A stretch of DNA of 64,000 bases from NCBI GenBank assembly GCA_963815665.1, contig CAWFHN010000013.1, positions 754,708 to 818,707 on the forward strand. Direction: 5' to 3'. The stretch's first letter is position 1; every line of letters begins with the position of its first letter. Below are positions 35,138-44,305 of this stretch, in pieces. This stretch comes from DASUPK01 sp963815665 (lineage in GTDB: Bacteria > Actinomycetota > Thermoleophilia > Solirubrobacterales > 70-9). The notes beneath the pieces were generated by a model that was not told where the DNA came from, ran no database searches, and saw nothing but the letters and a program-made list of their open reading frames with translations. Position numbers and translations under genes: made by a program.

Positions 35138-35791
35138 TTATCGGAGCTGCCGAACCAGCTCGAGGGTGACCTCGGTGAGTGATTTGAGCGTTACGTCCGC
35201 CAATTCGAGCGCATCTGGATCGGGCGGAAAATCCTGGTTGGGAACCGCGATCACCCCCATGCCCGCGGCGTGGGCCGAGCGAATCCCGTTGGTCGAGTCC
35301 TCGATCGCGACGCAGGCTGCCGCCTCCTTCCCCAGCCGCCTTGCGGCCTCGAGGTAGACGTCGGGCGCCGGCTTCCCTGCTCCCGCCTCCTCCGAGGAGA
35401 CGGTCGCCTCGAACGCGTCGGCTATGCCCGCCAGCTCGAGCACCAGATCGATCACGTGCCGGTTGGATGACGAGGCCAGCCCGAGCGGCAACTCCTTCGC
35501 CAGCGAGTTGACGGCCTCCACCGCGCCGGGCAAGAGCGGCAGCTTCTCCCGGTAGACGCCGGCGACGCGATTCGCCACGGCCTCATTGATCTCCTCCGCA
35601 TCCATGTCCACCCCGAGGCGGTCTCGCACGTACCGGGACCATTCCCCGGAGCTCATTCCCATCATGTCCCGCTGGGCGCTCTCGTGCCACTTGCCGCCGT
35701 TCTCCTCGACGAAGCGCTTGCGCACGTCGTCCCAGACCGCCTCGGAGTCGACCAGGACCCCGTCCATGTCGAAGATGACCGCGGCCGGCAC
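35138..35791 (-). CDS. HAD-superfamily phosphatase/phosphoglucomutase-like protein
   Basis: A 217-residue HAD subclass I hydrolase of the beta-phosphoglucomutase/phosphatase branch. Motif I is VIFDMDGVLVDSEAVWDD, motif II is in LGLASSSNRHV, motif III Lys is in EEAGAGKPAPDVYLEAA, and motif IV is VAIEDSTNGIRSAHAAGM. The alpha-helical cap lies between motifs I and II. The substrate is probably a small phosphosugar. The GTG at 35791 starts 11 nt after the ileS stop codon, so it is probably in the ileS operon. Confidence 0.9.
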   Translation of the reverse strand: MPAAVIFDMDGVLVDSEAVWDDVRKRFVEENGGKWHESAQRDMMGMSSGEWSRYVRDRLGVDMDAEEINEAVANRVAGVYREKLPLLPGAVEAVNSLAKELPLGLASSSNRHVIDLVLELAGIADAFEATVSSEEAGAGKPAPDVYLEAARRLGKEAAACVAIEDSTNGIRSAHAAGMGVIAVPNQDFPPDPDALELADVTLKSLTEVTLELVRQLR

Positions 35792-35802
35792 TAGATGATC
35801 AT

Positions 35803-38800
35803 CTAGGCCTTCGAGACTGCGATGCGCAGCTCGCGGCCCTCGATCGTCGCCTTCTCGCCGGCGCCGTCGGCGCCGTAGTCGACCGAGGTCGCCAGGGTCT
35901 CGCCGGCGATGTAGGCCTCGTGCTCGCGCGCTGCGGCGAGCAGCTCATCGTCGCCGCCGAGGGCGAGGGCGATGCGGTCGGAGACATCCAGGCCGGCCTG
36001 CTTGCGCGCCTCCTGGACGGCGCGGACGACCTCGCGCGCCAGGCCCTCGCGGCGCAGCTCGTCGTCGAGGTCGAGCTCCAGGGCGACCGCGTGGCCGGCC
36101 TCGGCCTCCACCTGGTAACCCTCGAGCTGCTCCATGACGAGGTTGACGTCGTCGGCTGTGAGCGTGTGGTCCTTCCCGTCGACCTGGATGCCCACCTCCT
36201 CTCCCCGTTCGAGCGCGTCGGCGACCGCCGCGGCGTCCAGCGCCTCGACCGCCGCAGCCACCTGCGGCATGCTCTTGCCGAAGCGCGGGCCGAGGGAGCG
36301 GTAGTTGGGCTTGACGCGGTAGGAGACGAGCTCGGCCTCCGACTGGACGAAGTCGAGCTCCTTGACGTTGAGCTCGGAGGCGACCACCTCGGCCAAGCGC
36401 TCGATCGCCTCGCGCTCGGCGTCAGAGGCGACGACGACCGCCTTGCGCAGCGGCTGCCGGAGCTTGACCTTGGCCTGGGAGCGCGCCGCGCGGCCGAGCT
36501 CGACCGTGCGGCGGACAGCGTCCATGCCCGCCTCGAGCTGCGGGTCGATCAGGGCCTCGGCGACATCAGGGAAGTCGCAGAGGTGCACGGAGTCCGGCTC
36601 CTGAGTCGTCCACTCGTCGACGGGCTTCTGCAGGCCGGTCTCCTCTCCGAAGAGCAGGTTGGCGTACATCTCGTCGGAGATGAACGGCGTGAAGGGCGCG
36701 AGCATCTTGGCCGTCTCACCGAGGCAGAAGCGAAGCGTCTCCAGTGCGGCGAAGTCACCGTCCCAGAAGCGGCGGCGGCTGAGCCGCACATACCAGTTGG
36801 AGAGCTCCTCGGTGTAGTCGGCGATCGCCTTGGCCGCCTGGGTGGCGTCGAAGCCGTCCATCTGCTCGCGGACCTCGGCGATCGTGCGCTGGAGGCGGGA
36901 GACGGCCCAGCGGTCGAGCTCGGTGACCTCCTCGGAGCCGCCCTCCGTCCACCTCGGCTCGTAGGGGAGCTCGCCGGTCTCGAGCCCCGCCGCATTCGCG
37001 TAGGTGACCCAGAACGAATAGGTGTTCCAGAGGGTGAGCAGGAAGTGGCGGACCGCGTCGCCGACCGTGTCCACCGAGAAGCGGTATCCCGACCAGGGCT
37101 GCTGGGAGGCGAAGTAGTACCACCGGAACGCGTCGGCGCCGTGCTTGGAGATCACGTCCCACGGCTCGACCACGTTGCCGCGGCTCTTCGACATCTTCTG
37201 GCCCTCGGGGTCCAGGATCAGGCCGAGGCAGACGACGTTGCGGTAGCTCGACGTGTCGAAGAGCAGGACCGACTCGGCGAGCAGCGTGTAGAACCATCCG
37301 CGCGTCTGGTCCACCGCCTCGCAGATGAAGTCGGCGGGGAAGCGCTGCGCAAAGAGGTCCTCGTTCTCGAAGGGGTAGTGGTACTGGGCCCACGGCATCG
37401 AGCCCGAGTCGAACCAGGTGTCGATCACCGAGGCGACGCGGCGCATGGTGCCCTCGCAGCCGTCGCGCTCGCAGGCGAAGCTGGCCTCGTCGATGTAGGG
37501 GCGGTGGAGGTCGTCTGGGACCTCCACTCCCCTCTCTCGCAGGTCCGCGATCGAGCCCGCGCAGAAGCGCTCCTCGCAGTCGTCGGCGTCGCACTCCCAG
37601 ATCGGCAGCGGCGTGCCCCAGTAGCGGTCGCGCGATAGCGCCCAGTCCACGTTCCCCTCGAGCCACTTGCCGAAGCGGCCGTGCTTGATGTGCTCCGGGT
37701 GCCAGCCGATCTCCTCGTTCGCGGCGAGCATTCGGTCGCGGACCTCGGTCGTCTTCACGTACCAGCTCGCCTTTGCGTAGTAGAGGAGCGGCGTATCGCA
37801 GCGCCAGCAGTGCGGATAGGAGTGCAGGTAGGCCTCGGCCCGGAGCAGCTTGCCCCTGGCCTCCAGCGCCTCGACGATCCCGGGGTCGGCATCCTTGACG
37901 AACTGGCCCTGGAAGTCGGTGATCCGCTCGTCGAAGCGACCGCGCAGGTCGACCGGGTTCTGCAGCGTGATCCCGTACTGCTCGCCGAGCCGGAAGTCGT
38001 CCTCGCCGAAGGCGATCGCGGTGTGGACCAGGCCGGTGCCCTCGTCGGTGGTGACGAAATCGGCCAGCAGGACCGTGTGGCCTCGCGGGCCGTAGTCGGT
38101 GATGTAGTCGAAGGGCGGCTCATATGAGACGCCCGAGATCGCTTCGCCCGGGAAGTGAGCGAGAACCTCGGCCTCCTCTCCGAGGGCGTGCTCGACCCGA
38201 TCTCGGGCGAGCACGAAGACCTCGCTTTCGAGCCGGGCCCGGACGTATTCGATGTCCGGGCCGGCGGCGACCGCCGCGTTGGTGATCAGCGTCCAGGGTG
38301 TCGTCGTCCAGACGAGCAGCTGGTCGCCGGGCTCGAGCGGCGACTCCGGGATCGCGTCGTTGGGAGGCGTCTTCGTGACGGGTAACTTCACGTAGACCGA
38401 GGGGTCCTCGACGTCCTGGTAGCCCAGCGCCACCTCGTGCGAGGAGAGGGCGGTGCCATCGCGCGGGCAGTAGGGGACGACCTTGTAGTCCTCGTAGAGG
38501 CGCCCGTCGTCCCACATCCGCCGCAGCGCCCACCAGACCGACTCGATGTAGTCGTTGGTCATCGTCACGTAGGGGTCGTCGAGGTCGAGCCAGAAGCCGA
38601 TGCGCTCGGTCAGCCGGTTCCAGTCCTCGACGTAACGGAAGACCGATTCGCGGCAGCGGGCGTTGAACTCGGCGATCCCGAACTCCTCGATCTCCTCCTT
38701 GGAGCTGATCCCGAGCTCCCGCTCCACCTCCAGCTCGACGGGTAGCCCATGGCAGTCCCAGCCCGCCTTGCGGGGCACCTGGTGGCCAGCCATCGTCTTG

Positions 38801-39048
38801 AAGCGCGGATAGATGTCCTTGAAGACCCGGGCGAGGACGTGATGCGAGCCCGGCTTGCCGTTCGCCGTCGGCGGCCCCTCGTAGAAGCTCCACAGAGGTG
38901 AGCCCTCGCGGCCGGTGAAGGAGCGGCCGAAGACGTCGCGCTCACGCCAGCGCTCTAGGACCCGTTCCTCGAGCTCGGGAAATGACTGCTTCGGGTCTAC
39001 TGGTCGGAATCCGGCCACGGGTGCCGGATTCTCGCAGTCAGCCGGCAA
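35803..39048 (-). CDS. ileS: Isoleucyl-tRNA synthetase
   Basis: A 1,081-residue class I synthetase charging tRNA-Ile. The HIGH-equivalent is in GPPTANGKPGSHHVLARV (GSHH, as in other actinobacterial IleS), the KMSKS loop is in DPEGQKMSKSRGNVV, and the editing domain lies between. Three Cys pairs (HCWRCD, CDADDCEERFC, CERDGCEG) suggest bound zinc. The length and HH-type motif match the eukaryote-like type 2 group, which is often mupirocin-resistant. The start is TTG at 39048; GTG at 39018 is an alternative. Only 28 nt separate it from the divergent ThDP enzyme gene, so there is no room for a T-box leader. Confidence 0.97.
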   Translation of the reverse strand: MPADCENPAPVAGFRPVDPKQSFPELEERVLERWRERDVFGRSFTGREGSPLWSFYEGPPTANGKPGSHHVLARVFKDIYPRFKTMAGHQVPRKAGWDCHGLPVELEVERELGISSKEEIEEFGIAEFNARCRESVFRYVEDWNRLTERIGFWLDLDDPYVTMTNDYIESVWWALRRMWDDGRLYEDYKVVPYCPRDGTALSSHEVALGYQDVEDPSVYVKLPVTKTPPNDAIPESPLEPGDQLLVWTTTPWTLITNAAVAAGPDIEYVRARLESEVFVLARDRVEHALGEEAEVLAHFPGEAISGVSYEPPFDYITDYGPRGHTVLLADFVTTDEGTGLVHTAIAFGEDDFRLGEQYGITLQNPVDLRGRFDERITDFQGQFVKDADPGIVEALEARGKLLRAEAYLHSYPHCWRCDTPLLYYAKASWYVKTTEVRDRMLAANEEIGWHPEHIKHGRFGKWLEGNVDWALSRDRYWGTPLPIWECDADDCEERFCAGSIADLRERGVEVPDDLHRPYIDEASFACERDGCEGTMRRVASVIDTWFDSGSMPWAQYHYPFENEDLFAQRFPADFICEAVDQTRGWFYTLLAESVLLFDTSSYRNVVCLGLILDPEGQKMSKSRGNVVEPWDVISKHGADAFRWYYFASQQPWSGYRFSVDTVGDAVRHFLLTLWNTYSFWVTYANAAGLETGELPYEPRWTEGGSEEVTELDRWAVSRLQRTIAEVREQMDGFDATQAAKAIADYTEELSNWYVRLSRRRFWDGDFAALETLRFCLGETAKMLAPFTPFISDEMYANLLFGEETGLQKPVDEWTTQEPDSVHLCDFPDVAEALIDPQLEAGMDAVRRTVELGRAARSQAKVKLRQPLRKAVVVASDAEREAIERLAEVVASELNVKELDFVQSEAELVSYRVKPNYRSLGPRFGKSMPQVAAAVEALDAAAVADALERGEEVGIQVDGKDHTLTADDVNLVMEQLEGYQVEAEAGHAVALELDLDDELRREGLAREVVRAVQEARKQAGLDVSDRIALALGGDDELLAAAREHEAYIAGETLATSVDYGADGAGEKATIEGRELRIAVSKA

Positions 39049-39076
39049 TCGAAAGTTCGGGATAGGCTGGCCTCGC

Positions 39077-40696
39077 GTGCCCAGCCTCGACTCGAAGACC
39101 GGCGCGAACCTCGTTCAGGACTTCCTGCGTACCAATGAGGTCGAGTATGTGTTCGGGAACCCAGGGACTACCGAGACGACCTTCCTCGCGGCGCTGGCCG
39201 AAACGGACGTCACCTACGTGCTCGCCGTTCACGAGTCCAGCGCCGTCGGAATCGCAGCGGGATACGCGTTGATCTCACGCAAGCCCTCCGTGGTGAGCCT
39301 GCACACCTATCCGGGGCTCGCGAACGGGATGTTCAACATGCGGAACGCTCTGCTCTGCGGAATCCCGCTGATGGTCGTCAATGGGACGGAAGACAGCCGC
39401 TTTCTGATCCACAACCCACCCCTCGGCGGACCGAACACCGAACTCGCCGAGACGGCGACGAAATACCAGTACGAGGTCCGCAGCATCGACGAGCTCTCGG
39501 TCGCGATGCAGCGCTGCTTCGTGCAGAGCGCCCTGCAGCCCCCGGGTCCGGTCTTCCTCTCCATCCCCATGGACTTCATGCAGAGCGCCACCGAGCGGAC
39601 GACCTTCAAGCGGACGACCATCCTCGATGACTCGGTCTCCAACTCAATCGACCAGGTGGCAGCGGAGCTTCGTGAGACCGCCAAGGGCAAGCTCGCGATC
39701 GTCGCGGACTACGCGGTGGGCTGGGACAAGTCCACGAACACCCTCTCTCTGCTGGCCGACGCTTTGGGCGCGGATGTCTATGCGGCTCCCTTCCACGTTC
39801 AGGGGGTCGTGGACACCCTGCATCCCAGCTTCAAGGGACAGCTCCCCACGACGACCGGGGCCATCCGCAAGATCCTCTCCGCATATGACTGCCTGATGTT
39901 GGTCGGCGACAAGCTGGATGCGTTCACCTGGGTGGACGCGCCGGCGGTGCCGCCGGAGCTGCGCGTGATCCAGGTCAGCCCCGCGACGAGCCAGCTGGGA
40001 TTCGACTGGCCGGTGGACATCGCGGTCGTCGGCGATGTGCGGGCCACGCTCGAGGCCCTCGCCACAGAGCTTGGGCTCGATGCGCACGACGAGGCGCATA
40101 CCGACGCGCCACCCGATCGAGCTTCGCTCGAGGCGAAGTACCCGCGGACGGGCGCGGAGCCGAGTGACGCGCTCATCCTGGGCGCCCTCGAGCGCCTCGA
40201 CCCCGAGACGCACGTGGTGACCGAAGGGTCGTCAGAGGACTCGATCGTGCAGGAGATGGCGACGTCGCTCGGGTTTCGCAACGTCCACTTCAGCCCCCGC
40301 GGCGGCGGTCTGGGATGGGCCATGCCGTTGGCGACAGGTATCGCCCTGGCGACGGGAAAGCACTCCGTCTGCTTCGTCGGCGACGGCGGCAGCCTGTTCT
40401 CGATCCATTCGATCTGGACCGCCGCCGCCCATGACATCCCGGTCGTCTACATCTGCTTCCTGAATGACGAATACCTCCTGCTCAAGGAGCTCTGGGTCGA
40501 CTTCATGGGCGGGACGCTCTCTGAGACGAAGTTCGTCGGCCTGGATTTTGACCAACCGCCGATCGCAATCGCCCAAATCGCATCCGCCCTCGGCGCCAAG
40601 ACCGCCGAAATCGAGAGTCTCGTTGAGATCGAGCGCGTGCTCGACTCGGCCTTCGAACACCCAGGGCCGACCTTCATCACGATCAGGCGCAGCTAG
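39077..40696 (+). CDS. Thiamine-diphosphate-dependent decarboxylase (benzoylformate decarboxylase-like)
   Basis: A 539-residue ThDP enzyme. The N-terminal domain has VEYVFGNPGTTETTFLAAL and AVHESSAVGIAAGYALIS, where Glu of HESS is the ThDP-activating residue. The C-terminal ThDP motif is FVGDGGSLFSIHSIWTAA followed by Asn-Asp-Glu-Tyr (GDG-x-N type). Closest in feel are benzoylformate decarboxylases (MdlC), which convert phenylglyoxylate to benzaldehyde; oxalyl-CoA decarboxylase or acetolactate synthase-like roles are possible. The start is GTG at 39077 with TAGGCT eight bases upstream. Aldehyde dehydrogenases at 45.5 and 61.6 kb could use an aldehyde product, but they are not linked. Confidence 0.88.
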   Translation: MPSLDSKTGANLVQDFLRTNEVEYVFGNPGTTETTFLAALAETDVTYVLAVHESSAVGIAAGYALISRKPSVVSLHTYPGLANGMFNMRNALLCGIPLMVVNGTEDSRFLIHNPPLGGPNTELAETATKYQYEVRSIDELSVAMQRCFVQSALQPPGPVFLSIPMDFMQSATERTTFKRTTILDDSVSNSIDQVAAELRETAKGKLAIVADYAVGWDKSTNTLSLLADALGADVYAAPFHVQGVVDTLHPSFKGQLPTTTGAIRKILSAYDCLMLVGDKLDAFTWVDAPAVPPELRVIQVSPATSQLGFDWPVDIAVVGDVRATLEALATELGLDAHDEAHTDAPPDRASLEAKYPRTGAEPSDALILGALERLDPETHVVTEGSSEDSIVQEMATSLGFRNVHFSPRGGGLGWAMPLATGIALATGKHSVCFVGDGGSLFSIHSIWTAAAHDIPVVYICFLNDEYLLLKELWVDFMGGTLSETKFVGLDFDQPPIAIAQIASALGAKTAEIESLVEIERVLDSAFEHPGPTFITIRRS

Positions 40697-40709
40697 AGCC
40701 TCCCCCAGG

Positions 40710-41132
40710 TCAGGAAGGCAGGGTGATCGAGCCGTCCTCCTCGACGGTCCAGCTCGGGTTGTTCGCGACCTCCCACGGATAGCCCTCGGGGTCGATGAAG
40801 ACGCCGGAATATCCGCCGTAGAAGGTCTCGCCCGGCTCGCGGCCGATCGTGGCACCGGCGGCGCGAGCCTCCTCGATCACGTCATCGACCTCCTTTTCAG
40901 TCCGCGTGTTGTAGGCCAGCGCGATCCCGCCCCAGCCGCTGCCGACCTCCACGGCGCTGTCCTTGGCCAGCTTCTCGCGGCCCCAAAGCGAGAACACCAA
41001 GCCGCCGGCCTGGAAGAAGGCGACATCGTCCTCAGGAGCGGCGCCTGTCTTCCAGCCAAGTGCCTCATAGAACCTCTTCGCCCGCTCCAGATCATCGACT
41101 CCCAATGTGACCAGGCTGACTCTCTGCTCCAT
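40710..41132 (-). CDS. VOC (glyoxalase/bleomycin-resistance-like) family protein
   Basis: A 140-residue vicinal-oxygen-chelate protein. Two beta-alpha-beta-beta-beta modules are visible: VSLVTLGVDDLERAKRFYEA at the start and GIALAYNTRTEKEVDDVIEE in the middle, ending with YSGVFIDPEGYPWEVANNP, the typical DPxGxxWE close. The metal ligands of true glyoxalase are not clearly conserved, so the substrate is unknown. The ATG at 41132 is preceded by AAGGAGG with good spacing, so the longer frame upstream is not used. It is divergent from the AraC-type gene. Confidence 0.88.
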   Translation of the reverse strand: MEQRVSLVTLGVDDLERAKRFYEALGWKTGAAPEDDVAFFQAGGLVFSLWGREKLAKDSAVEVGSGWGGIALAYNTRTEKEVDDVIEEARAAGATIGREPGETFYGGYSGVFIDPEGYPWEVANNPSWTVEEDGSITLPS

Positions 41133-41221
41133 TTGCGGCCTCCTTCCGTTGACTGAGGACGAGGCTATGCGCGGACGCGTCGCTGGCCTTGGACATTTCG
41201 GACGTCGTCTAGCTTTCAGGC

Positions 41222-41962
41222 ATGGGCAGCTATACGGAGTTCGCCCCGAGCCCTCCGCTCCATGCACTGCTCGCCTGTCGCTGGGAGCGCGAGCTTCCCG
41301 CGGACGATCCTTCCGATTCGGCCCTGATCCTGCCCGATGGCTGCGTTGACCTGCTCTGGCGGGACGGAGAGCTGACAGTTGCCGGGCTCGACCGGACGGC
41401 CTGGCGGAGCCCGGTGCGCGCGGGCAGCTCGATCGTCGGGGTGCGGCTGCGGCCCGGCGTCGCGGGAGCGGTCTTCGGGATCCCCGCCAGCGAGCTGCTC
41501 GACGCCACGGTCCCTCTCGGGGAGCTGCTCGGGTCGCGAGCGTCGACGCTCTCGGAGCGCCTCGATGGAGCCCAGGGGCGGGAGGCCGAGTATTTGTTGC
41601 TGGAGGAGGTGATCGCCTCCGCGATCGCTGAGGGCGTCCCCGATCCGCTCGTGCTGGCGGCCACTCGACGCCTCGGCTTCCCCGGAAGCCGGGTGGACGA
41701 GCTGGCGGAGGCGCTGGGGATCAGCGAGCGACAGCTGCGGCGTCGATTCCACCAGTCCGTCGGATACGGGCCCAAGACGCTCGACCGCGTCCTGCGCTTC
41801 AGGCGGCTGGTCTCCAAGGCTCAGGCGATCTCCGACGGTGAGGTGGACCTGGCGCGGCTTGCGGCCGATCTCGGCTACGCCGACCAGGCGCACATGGCGC
41901 GTGACTCCGTTCGGCTGACCGGCCTGCCGCCGGCGCGCCTGGCCGCTCTCTGGGCGAGCTGA
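41222..41962 (+). CDS. AraC family transcriptional regulator
   Basis: A 246-residue regulator with an N-terminal sensing domain of the DUF6597-type (LILPDGCVDLLWRDGEL near residues 35-51) and a C-terminal AraC HTH. The HTH reads RVDELAEALGISERQLRRRF, then LARLAADLGYADQAHMARD, the second helix-turn-helix with the usual Gly-Tyr-x-Asp-Gln-x-His. Such regulators often control the divergent gene, here the VOC protein. ATG start with TAGCTT (41210-41215) six bases upstream and TTGGAC about 15 bp further, a leaderless-type promoter. Confidence 0.93.
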   Translation: MGSYTEFAPSPPLHALLACRWERELPADDPSDSALILPDGCVDLLWRDGELTVAGLDRTAWRSPVRAGSSIVGVRLRPGVAGAVFGIPASELLDATVPLGELLGSRASTLSERLDGAQGREAEYLLLEEVIASAIAEGVPDPLVLAATRRLGFPGSRVDELAEALGISERQLRRRFHQSVGYGPKTLDRVLRFRRLVSKAQAISDGEVDLARLAADLGYADQAHMARDSVRLTGLPPARLAALWAS

Positions 41963-41965
41963 GCG

Positions 41966-42418
41966 TCAGGCGGCGCGGTCCAGCTTGCGGCAGAGATCCG
42001 CGAGCTGGCGCTTCTCGGTCTCGTCGAGGACGCCGAATGCCTCCCGCACGCGCTCCGCGTGCGCCGGGAAGGCGTGGGTGACGAGGTTGTAGCCGGGCTG
42101 GGTCAGAGCGACGGCGACCGCGCGGCGATCGCTTTCCAGCCGGCTGCGAACCACGAAGCCACGATTCTCGAGCGTGTCGAGGACCTCCGTGGCGGTCGCC
42201 TTGGAGGCGCCCAGCCGCCTGCGCATCGTGCGCAGCTCCAGCCTGCCGCCGGCGCTGGTCAGGAGCACCAGCATCGTGAAGCCGGTCGCCGAGACTCCGA
42301 TCCGCTCGAGGTCCGCCGCGAGGCGGCGGGTGAGGTTCGCCTGCGCCCGCACCAGCGCCTCCAGCGCCCTGTGCGCGAGCGGATCGATGGGGCGAAGTGG
42401 CGTCGCCTCGTCGGTCAC
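41966..42418 (-). CDS. MarR family transcriptional regulator
   Basis: A 150-residue winged-helix regulator. SATGFTMLVLLTSAGG is the start of the domain, TMRRRLGASKATATEVLDTL is the recognition region, and RSRLESDRRAVAVALTQPG is the wing with the conserved DRR motif. The GTG at 42418 has TACCTT (minus strand, 42427-42432) eight bases upstream. It is convergent with araC (3-nt gap) and divergent from the small secreted or lipoprotein gene, which it might regulate. Confidence 0.92.
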   Translation of the reverse strand: MTDEATPLRPIDPLAHRALEALVRAQANLTRRLAADLERIGVSATGFTMLVLLTSAGGRLELRTMRRRLGASKATATEVLDTLENRGFVVRSRLESDRRAVAVALTQPGYNLVTHAFPAHAERVREAFGVLDETEKRQLADLCRKLDRAA

Positions 42419-42426
42419 CGCTGATC

Positions 42427-42454
42427 AAGGTATGGGCCGCGGCGGACGTAGGAT
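42427..42454. promoter_or_regulatory. Close divergent TANNNT promoters of marR and the exported-protein gene
   Basis: Minus-strand TACCTT (42427-42432) serves marR and plus-strand TAGGAT (42449-42454) serves the gene at 42463. Both lie eight bases from their start codons. The two -10 hexamers are only 16 bp apart, so the promoters must overlap and compete. Confidence 0.5.
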
Positions 42455-42462
42455 CAGAGGCC

Positions 42463-42933
42463 GTGCTCCGCTGTTCCCTCATCGCCCTCGCGGCCGCGGT
42501 CGTCGTGATCGCCGCTCCCGGCTGCGGGACGAAGACGAACGACCTCGCGCCCGCCGCCTGCCTCGTCACCAACCGCGGATACCTGCGTGCGCTGGAGCGC
42601 GCCCCGGGCGAGGTGCGGCTGGCCGGCACCACCCCCATCTCCGATTGCCTGGTCCCCGAGCAGCAGGCGGGACAGCTGGCGAACATCGGCCACGAGATGA
42701 TCATCGCCGCGACCAAGCTGAACGTGGAGGCGCGCCGGGACCCGGGCGGCAGCGCCTCATTGCAGCTCGGTTACCTGCTCGGGGCGATCGCCAAGGGGGC
42801 CGACGCAATCCACACCGACCTGGCCAGGCGCCTCAACTCCGCCGCACGCTTCAGCGCCACCGGGGGCACGATGCCGGCCAGCTTCGAGCGAGCTTTCGGG
42901 CGCGGTTACGCCGCCGGCCACAGCTCGGGCTAG
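42463..42933 (+). CDS. Exported small protein (possible lipoprotein), unknown function
   Basis: A 156-residue protein. The N-terminus LRCSLIALAAAVVVIAAPGC is a signal sequence; Cys20 after APG could be lipidated although the lipobox is imperfect. The mature part has two more Cys (AACLVTNRGYL and SDCLVPEQQ) that could pair, and a helical region with NIGHEMIIAATKLN. No family is recognised. The GTG at 42463 starts right at the signal sequence and has a TAGGAT hexamer eight bases upstream; the same frame is open back to 42397 but overlaps marR. Confidence 0.65.
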   Translation: MLRCSLIALAAAVVVIAAPGCGTKTNDLAPAACLVTNRGYLRALERAPGEVRLAGTTPISDCLVPEQQAGQLANIGHEMIIAATKLNVEARRDPGGSASLQLGYLLGAIAKGADAIHTDLARRLNSAARFSATGGTMPASFERAFGRGYAAGHSSG

Positions 42934-42956
42934 CGTCGACTAGATAGCCTGGATGG

Positions 42957-44282
42957 ATGGAAGCCAAGACCGCCGACCACCTGTGGGGAGGCGAGACCAC
43001 GAAAGCCGTCGAGAACTTCAAGATCTCGGGCCAGCCGGTTCCGGCGCCCGTGATCCACTGGCTCGGGAGGTTGAAGGCCGCGGCCGCCCGCGCGAACGCG
43101 GAGCTCGGCCTCCTCGATGGAGATCTGGCCGAGCGCATCTCGAAGGCCGGTGATGAGGTCGCCAGCGGCGACCACGACGACCAGTTCCCGGTCGACGTCT
43201 TCCAGACCGGCTCGGGGACCTCCTCGAACATGAACGCCAACGAGGTGATCGCCCAGCTCGCCGGCGACGAGGCCCATCCGAACGACCACGTCAACATGGG
43301 CCAGTCCTCGAACGACGTCTTCCCCTCCGCCGTCCACCTGGCGGCGCTGGGCGAGGTCCATTCGGATCTGCTGCCCGCGCTGGACGAGCTGCGCGCCGCG
43401 CTCGAGCGCAAGGCGGACGAGTTCAACGACCTCGTCAAGACCGGCCGGACCCACCTGATGGACGCGGTGCCGGTGACCCTCGGCCAGGAGTTCACCGGCT
43501 ATGCGGCGCAGATCAGGCTCGGCGCCGAACGCGTTCGCTCGACGCTCGGCCGCGTCGGGCAGATCCCGCTGGGCGGCACAGCGACCGGTACCGGGCTCAA
43601 CACCCATCCCGAGTTCGCCGCCAAGGTCCGCGAGCGGCTCAGCGCCGACACGGGGCTCGACATCTCCGAGCCCGCCGACCCCTTCGAGGCCCAGGCCAAC
43701 CGCGACGCCCTGGTCGAACTCTCCGGCGCGCTCAAGACCGTCGCCGTCTCGATGCTCAAGATCGCCAACGACCTCGCCCTGATGGGATCGGGCCCGCGCG
43801 CCGGCCTCGCCGAGCTGCGGCTGCCGGAGCTCCAGAAGGGCTCATCGATCATGCCCGGCAAGGTCAACCCGGTGATCCCGGAGGTCGTCATCCAGGTCGC
43901 CGACCAGGTGGTCGGCAACGATGCCGCGATCACGATGGGCGGGAGCCAGGGGCAGTTCGAGCTCAACGTGCGGGTGCCGCTGATCGCGCGCAACCTGCTC
44001 GACTCGATCAAGCTGCTCGCGGCCGCCGCGCGGCATCTGGACGAGAAGTGCGTCAGCGGCATCGAGCCGAACGAGGAGATGCTGGAGCGCCATCGGGAGT
44101 CCAACCTGATCGTCGCCACCGCACTCAACCCCCACATCGGCTACGACAAGGCGGGCGAGATCGTCAAGGAGGCGGCCGCCTCGAACCGCTCGATTCGCGA
44201 GGTGGCGAAGGAGATGGGCGTCGACGAGAAGACCCTCGACGAGGCGCTCGACCATCGCAAGATGGCCCATCCGCACGACTGA
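42957..44282 (+). CDS. fumC: Fumarate hydratase class II
   Basis: A 441-residue fumarase of the citric acid cycle (fumarate to malate). The family signature GSSIMPGKVNP is at about residue 297, with VFQTGSGTSSNMNANEV, VNMGQSSNDVFPSAVH and TGRTHLMDAVPVTLGQE making up the active site. The length is slightly short for class II (about 460), the difference lying at the N-terminus. The ATG at 42957 has TAGCCT (42945-42950) exactly six bases upstream and no ribosome binding site, so the transcript is probably leaderless. Confidence 0.97.
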   Translation: MEAKTADHLWGGETTKAVENFKISGQPVPAPVIHWLGRLKAAAARANAELGLLDGDLAERISKAGDEVASGDHDDQFPVDVFQTGSGTSSNMNANEVIAQLAGDEAHPNDHVNMGQSSNDVFPSAVHLAALGEVHSDLLPALDELRAALERKADEFNDLVKTGRTHLMDAVPVTLGQEFTGYAAQIRLGAERVRSTLGRVGQIPLGGTATGTGLNTHPEFAAKVRERLSADTGLDISEPADPFEAQANRDALVELSGALKTVAVSMLKIANDLALMGSGPRAGLAELRLPELQKGSSIMPGKVNPVIPEVVIQVADQVVGNDAAITMGGSQGQFELNVRVPLIARNLLDSIKLLAAAARHLDEKCVSGIEPNEEMLERHRESNLIVATALNPHIGYDKAGEIVKEAAASNRSIREVAKEMGVDEKTLDEALDHRKMAHPHD

Positions 44283-44305
44283 CCGCTGCGTAGCTACTGT
44301 CAGAA

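Noticed and set aside
39049..39076. T-box riboswitch before ileS
   Set aside because: T-box leaders precede ileS in many actinobacteria, but here only 28 nt separate it from the divergent gene, too short for one.
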